From Thermaerobacter sp. FW80 (GTDB lineage: Bacteria > Bacillota > Sulfobacillia > Thermaerobacterales > Thermaerobacteraceae): 64,000 nucleotides of DNA. Shown piece after piece: positions 38,327-46,584 of this stretch. Within the stretch, counting starts at the first letter, position 1, and each line of letters begins with the position of its first letter. The position numbers and the translations under genes are program-made. Below the pieces are notes generated by a model. It saw nothing but the letters and a program-made list of their open reading frames with translations, did no database searches and was not told where the DNA came from. The DNA is taken from assembly GCF_004634385.1 (NCBI RefSeq), contig NZ_CP037895.1, forward strand, positions 1,029,245 to 1,093,244. The letters run 5' to 3'.

Positions 38327-39929
38327 TGGTGATCCGCGGCCCGCGGTGCGGGCGACCGCCGCCGCCCGCACCGCGGGCCGCGCCGTCGCCGTGGGCGGCG
38401 GGGCCGCGGCCGCCGGCAGGGTCGCCGGCATCGCCGGCGGCGACGCCACAGGCAGCGGCCCCGCCCTGCGCGGGGTTGGCGCCGGCGGAGGTCTGGCTGT
38501 CGGCGGAGGCGGTGCCCCCGGCGGGGCCGGTGCCGCCCGCGGGGTCGAGGCCGGTGGTGCGGGCCGGCGGTCCGGCGGGGGGATCGCCGCCAGGGCGAGC
38601 CTGCGGCGGGGCGGCGGGCGCAGCCGGAGCCGCCGGCGGCGACTCCGGCTGCGCGGTGGGCTGCGCCTGGCCGGCCGAAGGCGCGGGCCGGGCCGAAGGC
38701 CCGGGCCGGGAGCCGTCGCCCCCCGTGGAGGGCTGGTCGGGCCCCGGCCGGCGCCGGCGGCCCGGTGGGCCGCCGGCGCCGGGGGCGTCGGGGTCCGGCG
38801 GGCTGAACTCGCGCAGCAGCGCCTGGGCTACCGCCGCCACGGGGACGGCCAGGATCGCGCCCACGATGCCCGCCACCTCATAGCCCGCCATCAGCGCCAG
38901 CAGGGTCGCCAGGGGGTGCATGCCCACCGCCTGGCCGGTGATGCGCGGCACCAGGAGGTTGCCTTCCAGCTGCTGGACCACGACGAAGAACAGGGTGACG
39001 TAGAGCACCGTGGGCCAGGGCTGGAACAGGGCGACCAGGATGGCCGGGATCGCGCCCAGCACCGCGCCGATGATGGGCAGCAGCTCCATGACGCCGGCGA
39101 TGACGCCCAGCAGGGCCGGGTACGGCATGCCCAGGACGCTCATGCCGATGCCCACGGCGAGGCCGATGATCAGGCCGAGCAGCAACTGGCCCCGCACGTA
39201 CCCGCCGAAGACCCGCAGGGCGACGGCCTGTGCCCGGCGCACCGGGGCGCGGTAGCGCCGGGGCAGGTAGCCCAGCATCTGGCGGTTGAGGCCCGACCCG
39301 TCGACCACCAGGTAGATCGAGATCACCAGGACCAGCAGCGCGTTGGCCAGCGTGGTGCCGACCCCGGTGATCAGCGCGGTGACGCCGGCGAGGATCCGGT
39401 TCGTGTTGCCTGCCACCCGCTCCAGGAACTGGCCGGCCAGCTCGTGGGGTTCCAGGCTGACACCGTAGCGGGCCAGGTACTCCCGCAACGCGGCCAGGTA
39501 GGACTGCAGCAGCGGCACCGCCTGTTCGACCTGCTCGCGATACCGCGGCACCGCCCAGAAGAGCTCCTGGGCCTGTTCCTTGATGGGACCCGCCAGGTAG
39601 ACCACGCCCAGGGCCACCAGGGCGACGAAGGCCAGGTACAGGACCAGGGCCGCCAGGGCGCGGCTCCGCATGCCCCGCTCCAGGAAGCTGACCGCCGGTT
39701 CCAGGAGGAAGGCCAGGATCCCCGCCAGGCCCAGGAGGGTCAAGGTGCGGGCGAAGTGGGAGAGGACCCACCAGACGAGCCATGCCACCCCGGCGGCGGC
39801 CAGCACGGTCGCCAGCGACACCAGGGCCGACCAGGTCGGGGCCGGGGCGGGCGGGGGCGCCGGGCCACCGGGGCCACCCCGCGCCTCGCTCGGCGGCTGC
39901 GTCGATGGCGGCGACGGATCGGTGGTCAC
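38307..39929 (-). CDS. AI-2E family transporter with long disordered tail
   Basis: About 540 residues. Residues about 35-385 carry the eight-helix AI-2E/YtvI-type permease ([60 protein letters not shown]). Members export AI-2 or act as ion exchangers; the substrate cannot be told. The last about 150 residues are Pro/Ala/Gly-rich, outside the family. GTG 39929 follows GGAGGGATC on the minus strand; upstream in-frame residues are not family-like. Confidence 0.9.
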   Translation of the reverse strand: MTTDPSPPSTQPPSEARGGPGGPAPPPAPAPTWSALVSLATVLAAAGVAWLVWWVLSHFARTLTLLGLAGILAFLLEPAVSFLERGMRSRALAALVLYLAFVALVALGVVYLAGPIKEQAQELFWAVPRYREQVEQAVPLLQSYLAALREYLARYGVSLEPHELAGQFLERVAGNTNRILAGVTALITGVGTTLANALLVLVISIYLVVDGSGLNRQMLGYLPRRYRAPVRRAQAVALRVFGGYVRGQLLLGLIIGLAVGIGMSVLGMPYPALLGVIAGVMELLPIIGAVLGAIPAILVALFQPWPTVLYVTLFFVVVQQLEGNLLVPRITGQAVGMHPLATLLALMAGYEVAGIVGAILAVPVAAVAQALLREFSPPDPDAPGAGGPPGRRRRPGPDQPSTGGDGSRPGPSARPAPSAGQAQPTAQPESPPAAPAAPAAPPQARPGGDPPAGPPARTTGLDPAGGTGPAGGTASADSQTSAGANPAQGGAAACGVAAGDAGDPAGGRGPAAHGDGAARGAGGGGRPHRGPRITITRRPA

Positions 39930-40369
39930 ATCGATCCCTCCAGGGGGGACGCCGGTCCCCAGGCACGGCGGGCGGCATCGGGCCGCATCGGCCGGCAGGC
40001 CGGGCCTCCAGGCCATCGGGCCATCTTCGACGGCGGGCCGGTCCGTTCCCTCCTGGCGAGCCGCCCCTGCCTCCAGGGCCGTGCCGCGGGGCCAGGGGCC
40101 AGGCGACCGCCGTCATGCCTGGCCCGGGGCGCCGCCTGCGGTCGGCCGAGCGCCGCGGGCTCCCCGGTGGGGCCCCGACGGCTCCGGGGCCCAGTCCGGC
40201 GGGTCCGACGGGACCCGCGGTCGGCGGCGACCGATCCTTGCGGTCCGGATCGACGGAGACCGGCTCGACCCGGCCCCCGGCCCGACCCGGTCTCGACCCC
40301 TAAGACGGTATGGTCGCCGCACGCTGCCGATATGACGGCCGACGGGACATGACGGGGAACGGGCCGGAA
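39930..40369. other. non-coding gap between transporter and IS607-type element
   Basis: Nothing gene-like was seen. It should contain the promoter of the AI-2E gene, but no convincing -35/-10 pair was found on the minus strand. Confidence 0.5.
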
Positions 40370-40560
40370 CCGTTACCTGAAACATCGTCATCTGTTTCAG
40401 GCAGCTGATCCTTGCGGATCAGCGGTGCCGGTCTTACCCGGCGATGCGCCGGTGCCGGCTTCCCGCTTCCTCCGGGACCGCCTGCCTTGCGGCAGGTCTT
40501 CCATCCCGTCCACGGGCGTTTTCCGTCTCCGGGCCACTCCCGGCGACGGCGGCCACAAGG
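40370..40560 (-). ncRNA. candidate omega (guide) RNA at tnpB 3' end
   Basis: TnpB nucleases use an RNA from the 3' part of tnpB and the element's right end. Here two perfect hairpins follow the tnpB stop: GCTGATCC/GGATCAGC with a 4-base loop (40404-40423) and CCTGAAACA/TGTTTCAGG with an 8-base loop (40376-40401). The 5' boundary is a guess; the guide would be the flanking bases below 40370. Confidence 0.35.
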
Positions 40561-41702
40561 GCCGCGAGATTCCGGGCCGCGTTTTCGTCCCGGTCAAGCA
40601 CGAGCCCGCATTCCTCACAGCGGAAAACGCGCTGCGAAAGCGGCAGCGACGGCTTGACCGCGCCGCACCGTGAGCAGCGCTTACTGCTGGGATAGAAGGG
40701 CGGCGCTTCGACCAGGACCGCGCCGTGCCAGGGACACTTGTAGCGGAGCTGGCGGCGGATCTCCGCCAGGGCCGCATCGGCCAGCACCCGGGCCAGCCGC
40801 CGGTTCTTCATCATGCCCGCCACGTGCAGCTGCTCAACCACCACCACACCGTAGGTGCTCGCGAGGTGGTGTGTGAGCTTGTGAAGGGCATCCTGGCGGA
40901 GGTTCCGGACCCGCGCATGGAGCCGGGCCAGCCGGCGGCGGGCCTTGTGCCACCCCCGGCTGCCCCTCTGGCGCCGGGCCAGGGCGCGGCTGGACCGGGC
41001 GATCTTCCGGAGCACTTTTTCAAGGGACCGGGGGTTCGGCCACTTCTCACCCGTCGAAAGGACCGCCAGGTGCTTCACCCCCGCGTCCACGCCCACCACC
41101 CGCCCGGGGAACCGGGGCTGGCCCGTCTGCCGCTCCACCTCGCAGGTGAAGCTGACGAACCACCGGCCCCCTTCCCGTGACACCGTGGCGGACAGGATGC
41201 GGGCTGTCCCCGCTTCGATGCGTCGGAGCAGGGCCGTGGTCGGCTCGTGGGTCTTCACCCGCCCGATCCGGGGCAGGACGACGTGGCTCTTGTCGTCCAC
41301 CCGGATCGCGCCGGTGGTGAACCGCACCGACTCCCGCCCGCGGCCCTTCTTCCGGAACCGGGGGAACCCCACCCGGCGTCCCTTACGTTCACCTTTGCGG
41401 CTTTTGGACCAGTTCTGTAGGGCCCGGGCCAGCCCGTCCAGCCCGGAGGCGTAGGCGTCCTTCGAGTTCTCCCGCCACCAGGGGGCGACGCGGTGCTTTT
41501 GCCGGTTCCACTCCCGCCGCAGGGCGGGAAGGGTCCATGGCACCTCCACGTCCTCGCCCCGGGCACGGGCTTCCAGGCGCTCCTTCACCAGCGCCAAGCC
41601 CCAGTTGAAGGCGAAGCGGCGGGCGCCCACGTGGGAGGCCAGCGCCCGTTCCTGGCGGGGTGTGGGGTCCAGGGCGAAGCGGTACGCTTGAAGAACCTTC
41701 AT
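40434..41702 (-). CDS. tnpB: TnpB RNA-guided nuclease
   Basis: 422 residues. The N-terminal OrfB helix-turn-helix part (YRFALDPTPRQERALASHVG) is followed by the RuvC-type nuclease with all three acidic residues: Asp206 (GVDAGVKHL), Glu290 (VVVEQL) and Asp372 (LDRDENAARNL). Zinc-ribbon cysteines are at about 343, 346, 362 and 365 (CSRCG, CEECG). The protein looks intact. Its start overlaps the tnpA stop by four bases. TnpB cuts DNA at the donor joint and helps element retention. Confidence 0.93.
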   Translation of the reverse strand: MKVLQAYRFALDPTPRQERALASHVGARRFAFNWGLALVKERLEARARGEDVEVPWTLPALRREWNRQKHRVAPWWRENSKDAYASGLDGLARALQNWSKSRKGERKGRRVGFPRFRKKGRGRESVRFTTGAIRVDDKSHVVLPRIGRVKTHEPTTALLRRIEAGTARILSATVSREGGRWFVSFTCEVERQTGQPRFPGRVVGVDAGVKHLAVLSTGEKWPNPRSLEKVLRKIARSSRALARRQRGSRGWHKARRRLARLHARVRNLRQDALHKLTHHLASTYGVVVVEQLHVAGMMKNRRLARVLADAALAEIRRQLRYKCPWHGAVLVEAPPFYPSSKRCSRCGAVKPSLPLSQRVFRCEECGLVLDRDENAARNLAALVAAVAGSGPETENARGRDGRPAARQAVPEEAGSRHRRIAG

Positions 41703-42271
41703 TCGGCATCGCCCCGGCGGGCTGCAGCCAGGGCCCGCAGGGCCCGATTCCGCGCTCCCCGTCGGCCATCCAGCCGAGCGCAGAAGGAGGTCAGCACTTC
41801 AATCATGTCGCGCACAAGGTCCTCTGTTGATTCGCTCGGATCCACGACGACGATGCGCCGCCCCTGGGCCGCGAGAGCGGCTTCCAGGTACTCCACCCCA
41901 AAGCGGGCCAACCGATCGCGGTGTTCCACCACAATGGTGGCAACCGATGCGTCGGCCAGAAGCCGGCGAAACTTCGCCCGTTTCCCATTCAGCCCGGACC
42001 CGATTTCCGTCACCACTTGGTCCACAGGAAACCCGTGTTCCGTTGCCCATGCCGTGACCCGGGCAACTTGGCGGTCGAGATCGTTCTTCTGGTCGTGCGA
42101 GGAAACGCAAGCGCAGACCACCGTCTCCCCTTTCGCCGGAGCCGGAAGGTCCACGAGAATGGTCCCGGATGGGGCCTGCCGGGCGGGAACGGGCAACCGC
42201 CCCGCCTTCCACCAACGCCAGGCGGTGATGGAACTGATTCCTTCACGCTTGGCCCACTCGGAGAGCTTCAT
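41699..42271 (-). CDS. tnpA: IS607 family serine recombinase, active-site arginine changed
   Basis: 190 residues: a MerR-like HTH (MKLSEWAKREGISSITAWRW) then a resolvase catalytic domain with VSSHDQKNDLDRQV and VEHRDRLARFGVEYLEAAL. The family motif YARVSS is CACVSS here: the Ser remains (57/58), but the conserved Tyr and the catalytic Arg are both Cys, each one transition away. If real, the recombinase is probably inactive and the element immobile without help. AT-rich leader upstream. Confidence 0.9.
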   Translation of the reverse strand: MKLSEWAKREGISSITAWRWWKAGRLPVPARQAPSGTILVDLPAPAKGETVVCACVSSHDQKNDLDRQVARVTAWATEHGFPVDQVVTEIGSGLNGKRAKFRRLLADASVATIVVEHRDRLARFGVEYLEAALAAQGRRIVVVDPSESTEDLVRDMIEVLTSFCARLDGRRGARNRALRALAAARRGDAE

Positions 42272-42403
42272 CTTGGAAATGTAGCACAGATGTTTGCCTA
42301 TGTCTGACTATATTTCGGCAAGCTGTTAACGGCCCCCAACCGCGGTGCGCGGCCCCGGGCCGCGGCCGGGGGACCGGGGTCCCGGGGCCCCGGTCCCCCG
42401 GCG

Positions 42404-43546
42404 CTATGCGCCGGGGAGGGGCAGCGCCAGCTGCTGGCTGTCCGGCACCGCTCCCCGGCGACGGCCCCGCCGCTGGGGGGCCGCCCCATCGCGGCCCGGG
42501 GCATCGCCCACCGGGAGGCCGGCGGTCCGTCCGCCCTCCGGGGCCGGCGGCCCGGCGGCGGGCCGGTTCGTCCACCGGTCGACCTGGGAAGGGGCGGGCG
42601 CCGTGGGGCCCATGCTCGCCGCAGCCGTCGACGGGCCCGCGCCGCCACGCGCCGCCGCGGCCGGGCGGGCGGGCTGGGGCCGATCCGGAGCCTGGCGCGG
42701 CAATCCCCACTGGACCTTCAACGCCTCGACGCGGCGGAGGACGCTCTCGCGGTAGAACGGGGCGGCGTCCCGGCCGCGGTAGAGGGCGCGGTACATCGGC
42801 ATGAGATCGGGGCGGATGCGGGCCAGGGCGGGGAACACCCACTCGCGGACGCCGGGACCCAGGTGGAGCACGCCGGGCCAGAGGAACGCCGCGCCGTGCC
42901 GGGCCGCCTCGCGCACCACGGCCTCGAGGTGGTCGCGATCGTCCGTGATGCCCGGGAGGATCGGGGCCAGGAACACGCCGGCCCGGATCCCGGCCTCGCG
43001 CAGCCGCCGCAGGGCCCGCAGCCGCTGGCGGGGATGGGGGGTGCCGGGCTCGAGCCGTCGCCACAGGATCGGGTCGACGGTGGGGATGGAGAGGTTGACC
43101 GTGCACCCGGCGCGCCGCGTCGCCTCGATCAGCAGGTCCAGGTCCCGCAGGACCAGGGTGCTCTTGGTGGTGATGGAGAAGGGGGTGTCGGCGTCGATCA
43201 AGGCGCGCAGAATGCCCCGCATCAACCGGTACTTGCCCTCGATGGGCTGATACGGATCGGTGGCGGTGCCGATGGCGACCAGCTCCCGCGCCCAGCTGCG
43301 CCGCGCTAGATCGCGGCGCAGCGCCTCGACGGCGCCGGCCTTGACGAAGATCACCGACTCGAAGTCGACGCCGCCATCCAGGCCCAGGTACGGGTGGGTG
43401 GCCCGGGCATAGCAGTAGACGCAGCCGTGGGTGCAACCGCGGTAGGGGTTGATGCTCCAGCGGAAGGGCATGCCCTCCGGAACCCGATTGATCAGGGACT
43501 TGCAGGGCAACCAGCGGTACTGGATGCGCCGGGCGCGGGGACGCAC
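42404..43546 (-). CDS. radical SAM protein, Rv2578c/SPL-like family
   Basis: 380 residues. The start region RIQYRWLPCKSLINRVPEG and the cluster motif CTHGCVYCYAR (CxxxCxxC) match the Rv2578c-type branch related to spore photoproduct lyase; then TATDPYQPIEGKYRLMRGIL and SITTKSTLVLRDLDLL complete the radical SAM barrel. The substrate is unknown; a DNA-repair role is suggested by the family relation and by the LexA-like box at its promoter. GTG 43546 was chosen after GGGGGGTGAG. The C-terminal about 100 residues are low complexity and hold an exact iterated 13-mer (42561). Confidence 0.82.
   Translation of the reverse strand: MRPRARRIQYRWLPCKSLINRVPEGMPFRWSINPYRGCTHGCVYCYARATHPYLGLDGGVDFESVIFVKAGAVEALRRDLARRSWARELVAIGTATDPYQPIEGKYRLMRGILRALIDADTPFSITTKSTLVLRDLDLLIEATRRAGCTVNLSIPTVDPILWRRLEPGTPHPRQRLRALRRLREAGIRAGVFLAPILPGITDDRDHLEAVVREAARHGAAFLWPGVLHLGPGVREWVFPALARIRPDLMPMYRALYRGRDAAPFYRESVLRRVEALKVQWGLPRQAPDRPQPARPAAAARGGAGPSTAAASMGPTAPAPSQVDRWTNRPAAGPPAPEGGRTAGLPVGDAPGRDGAAPQRRGRRRGAVPDSQQLALPLPGA
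42561..42573 (-). repeat. iterated 13-mer GGACGAACCGGCC
   Basis: Exact copy in the low-complexity tail of the radical SAM gene. Confidence 0.85.
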
Positions 43547-43564
43547 GGGCTCACCCCCCGGTAT

Positions 43565-43578
43565 CGAACACGTGTTCC
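43565..43578. promoter_or_regulatory. LexA (SOS) box between radical SAM gene and uvrC
   Basis: CGAACACGTGTTCC matches 13 of 14 positions of CGAACRNRYGTTYG, with a perfect 12-bp palindrome core. It lies just downstream of the minus-strand promoter for the radical SAM gene, where binding would block transcription, and 54 bases upstream of the uvrC -10. Confidence 0.7.
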
Positions 43579-43586
43579 CTACCGGG

Positions 43587-43615
43587 ATTGTAGGGGGGAA
43601 TGGCCGTTCGGTCAA
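43587..43615 (-). promoter_or_regulatory. sigma-A promoter of the radical SAM gene
   Basis: On the minus strand TTGACC (43615-43610), a 17-base spacer, TACAAT (43592-43587): 5/6 in both elements. The LexA-like box follows directly. Confidence 0.65.
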
Positions 43616-43629
43616 GCCGTTGGCCGGCG

Positions 43630-43638
43630 TGCTATGAT
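43630..43638 (+). promoter_or_regulatory. extended -10 promoter of uvrC
   Basis: TGCTATGAT: TGn plus TATGAT (5/6), divergent from the radical SAM promoter. The -35 region is poor. Start near 43645, about 110 bases before uvrC. Confidence 0.55.
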
Positions 43639-43755
43639 CGATGCGGGTTGCGGGACCGCACGGGGTCGGGGGCCGCGGGCCGCGGCCCCCGACCCCGGTC
43701 CCTGGCACTCGCGTGCGGCGGTCCCGGAGGGACGGGACGGAGGGAGGCGACGGCG

Positions 43756-46296
43756 GTGACCACCGGCGAGCGATCCCAGGGCGCGGGCGAAGCCATCCAG
43801 ACGTCCCGCCCGGGCCAGGACCGGGCGACGTCCGGCGGGGACCGTGCCGTCCCTGCCCGCCAGGGGCGGGGCGCCGCCCCTGGACCGGGGGACAGCACGC
43901 GCCCGCGCGCCAGCGGCCGGCAGGCGGATCGCCACCCCGACAGCGGCTCCCCGGTGGAGGCCGTCGCCGGGCGGTCCCGGAGGGCGCCCTCCCTTCCGGA
44001 CCGCCGTCCCGGCCCGGCCTCCGCGGACGTCCCCGGCGCCGCGGCGGTGGCCGCTGCCCCGCCCCGTCCCGGCCGGGCCGGTGACGCGGAGCGGACCGCC
44101 GTGCGGGTGCACGCTGGCACACCCGGGGCCCCGGGCGCCGAGGCCGAGACGCCTGACGCCGGCTCCCCGGCGCAGGAGGCGACGGCAGCGGCCGGGCCTA
44201 CGGACGAACCGGCCGAACCGGCCGCCGCCGGCCTCCGGCAGAAGGCGGCGGAGTTGCCCGAGCAACCCGGCGTCTACCTGTTCAAGGATCGCGAGGGCCA
44301 GGTGCTCTACGTCGGCAAGGCGCGGTCCTTGCGGCAGCGGGTGCGGTCCTACTTCCAGGCGGCCCGCCACCTGCCCGCCCGGATCCAGCGCATGGTCCAG
44401 CGGGCGGCGGACCTGGAGTTCATCGTCACCCGCAACGAGGTGGAGGCCCTGGTCCTCGAGAACACGCTGATCAAGCGCTACCGGCCGCGGTACAACGTGC
44501 GGCTGCGGGACGACAAGACCTACCCGTACCTCAAGGTGCACGTCCACGAGGACTGGCCGCGGGTCAGCATCGTGCGCCAGGTCCAGGACGACGGCGCCCG
44601 CTACTTCGGGCCGTACACCTTCTCCGCCTCCCTGCAGGAGGCGTTGCGCCTGATCCGGCGGGTCTTCCCGTACCGCAGCTGCTCCGACCACCGTCTGCGT
44701 CGGGGCGGGCGGCCGTGCCTGCATCACTACATCGGGCGCTGCCTGGCGCCCTGCGCCGGCCTCTGCGATCGCGAGCAGTACGACGCCATGATCCGCGACC
44801 TGATCGCGTTCCTCGAGGGCCGGTCGCGGGCGGTGCTGGAGCGCGTGGAGGCGGAGATGCAGGCGGCGGCGGAGCGGTGGGAGTTCGAACGGGCCGCGGA
44901 GTTGCGGGACCAGCTGCGGGCGCTCCACCAGGTCCTCGAGCAGCAACAGGTGGCCAGCCCGCGGCGCGGCGAGGAGGACGCCATCGGCATCGCCCGGGAG
45001 GGCGACCGGGCCCACGCCCAGGTGTTCTTCGTCCGCGAGGGCCGCGTCATCGGCCGCGAGCAGCTGGCCATGACGGGCGTCGAGGGCCTGGAGGACGGCG
45101 AGCTGCTGGCCGCGTTCCTCACGCAGTACTACGGGCGGGCGACCTTCGTGCCCCGGGAGATCCTGCTCCCCGTGGAGCTTCCGCCCGGCGAGGCCGAGGT
45201 GATCGCCCGCTGGCTCAGCCAGCGGCGGGGCGTCCAGGTGCGGCTCCACCGGCCCCAGCGGGGCACCAAGCGCCGTTGGGTCGAACTGGCCCAGCACAAC
45301 GCCCGGCTGCTGCTGGCCCAGGCCACCACCGACCAGCGGGTGCGCCAGGACCGGGCCCGCCGGGCCTTGGAGGAACTGGCCCGCTACCTGGAGCTGGACG
45401 AGCCGCCCCGGCGCATCGAGTGCTACGACATCTCCAACCTCCAGGGCGCCCAGCCCGTCGGCTCGATGGTGGTGATGATCGACGGCGAACCCGCCAAGGC
45501 GGAGTACCGCCGCTTCCGCATCCGCACGGTGGAGGCGCCCAACGACTTCGCCAGCATGCAGGAGGTCCTCTACCGGCGGCTGCGCCGGGGCCTCGAGGCG
45601 CAGGGGATCCCGGTGGAGGAGGGTCCGCGTGCCCGGGCCGCCGGTACCGGGGCGGCCCAACTCGGCGAGCCGCTGGGCGGGACGCGGCCGGCGGCCGCCC
45701 CCGCGCCCCAGGTGGCCCTGGGAGGCGGTGCGTCCCCGGCTGAGGCGGCGGATGGGGCCGGCTCCGCCGACGACGGCGGCGGGGTGGTGCCGGAAGGCGA
45801 CGGGGAGGGGGGGCGCGAAGCCCTGCGCGGCTTCGGCGACCTGCCGGATCTGATCCTGATCGACGGCGGCAAGGGTCAGCTCTCGGCGGCCCAGGAGGTG
45901 CTGGACCGACTGGGGCTGGTGGACATCCCGGTGTTCGCCCTGGCCAAGCGGTTCGAGCTGGTCTTCGCCCCCGACCGGCCGGACCCCATCGTCATCCCCC
46001 GGGACTCCCCGGCCCTGCACCTCCTCCAGCGCATCCGGGACGAGGCGCATCGCTTCGCGCTGGCCTACCACCGCCAGCTGCGGCAGCGCGCCGGCCTGCA
46101 CTCGGTGCTGGAGGAGATCCCGGGCATCGGTCCGCGCCGGCGCAAGGCGCTGCTGGAGGCCTTCGGCTCGCTGGAGGCCATCGCCCGGGCCAGCGAGGAC
46201 GAGCTGGCCGCGGTGCCGGGGATGAACCGCGCCGCGGCGCAGGCCGTCTACCGGGCGTTCCACCGGCTGCCGGCGACGGAGGGGCGCGACGACTGA
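43756..46296 (+). CDS. uvrC: excinuclease ABC subunit C, extended
   Basis: 846 residues against about 600 usual. Residues 1-155 are a low-complexity Pro/Ala/Arg extension with an exact iterated 13-mer (44202). Then the GIY-YIG nuclease (PGVYLFKDREGQVLYVGKA) for the 3' cut, a UVR motif (about 370-400), the RNase-H-like nuclease for the 5' cut (YDISNLQGAQPVGSMVVM; LILIDGGKGQLSAAQEVL) and C-terminal helix-hairpin-helix motifs (EEIPGIGPRRRKALLEAFG). A second Gly/Ala-rich insert splits the RNase-H part (about 615-690). GTG 43756 follows GGAGGGAGGCG. Separate from uvrBA but under a likely LexA site. Confidence 0.95.
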   Translation: MTTGERSQGAGEAIQTSRPGQDRATSGGDRAVPARQGRGAAPGPGDSTRPRASGRQADRHPDSGSPVEAVAGRSRRAPSLPDRRPGPASADVPGAAAVAAAPPRPGRAGDAERTAVRVHAGTPGAPGAEAETPDAGSPAQEATAAAGPTDEPAEPAAAGLRQKAAELPEQPGVYLFKDREGQVLYVGKARSLRQRVRSYFQAARHLPARIQRMVQRAADLEFIVTRNEVEALVLENTLIKRYRPRYNVRLRDDKTYPYLKVHVHEDWPRVSIVRQVQDDGARYFGPYTFSASLQEALRLIRRVFPYRSCSDHRLRRGGRPCLHHYIGRCLAPCAGLCDREQYDAMIRDLIAFLEGRSRAVLERVEAEMQAAAERWEFERAAELRDQLRALHQVLEQQQVASPRRGEEDAIGIAREGDRAHAQVFFVREGRVIGREQLAMTGVEGLEDGELLAAFLTQYYGRATFVPREILLPVELPPGEAEVIARWLSQRRGVQVRLHRPQRGTKRRWVELAQHNARLLLAQATTDQRVRQDRARRALEELARYLELDEPPRRIECYDISNLQGAQPVGSMVVMIDGEPAKAEYRRFRIRTVEAPNDFASMQEVLYRRLRRGLEAQGIPVEEGPRARAAGTGAAQLGEPLGGTRPAAAPAPQVALGGGASPAEAADGAGSADDGGGVVPEGDGEGGREALRGFGDLPDLILIDGGKGQLSAAQEVLDRLGLVDIPVFALAKRFELVFAPDRPDPIVIPRDSPALHLLQRIRDEAHRFALAYHRQLRQRAGLHSVLEEIPGIGPRRRKALLEAFGSLEAIARASEDELAAVPGMNRAAAQAVYRAFHRLPATEGRDD
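44202..44214 (+). repeat. iterated 13-mer GGACGAACCGGCC
   Basis: Exact copy in the uvrC N-terminal extension. Confidence 0.85.
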
Positions 46297-46584
46297 CCTC
46301 CGGCGCCGACGGCAGCCCGGTGGGAACGGCAAGGCGCCGTCGGGGCGCCGTCGGGGCTCGCCGCCACCCCGGCCCCCTGCTGCGGCCGGCGGGACGGCCC
46401 GCCGCCCACGGCAGGGAGGCGGGCCGCGGCCGGAGCGGCGGCCGGCACGGGCGCCGGTGCCGGTTCCGGCGGGCCACGGCGGGGGTCCGGCGGGGCGGGA
46501 GCCCGCCGGGAGGACGGCGCGGATGACGGCGCGCGGTGCCGAGGTGCCGAGGTCGAGGTCAAGGAGGGAAGCATCGGGAAGGCG

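Larger units (their letters stand above)
40370..42332. mobile_element. IS607-type element (serine recombinase + TnpB)
   Basis: Two overlapping minus-strand genes, tnpA (serine recombinase with MerR-like HTH) and tnpB, define the IS607 family. Ends are approximate: CCGTTACC at 40370 and GTTAACGG at 42325-42332 may be short inverted termini, and 42272-42332 is AT-rich leader. No target duplication is expected for this family. The right end contains two hairpins. Confidence 0.75.
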
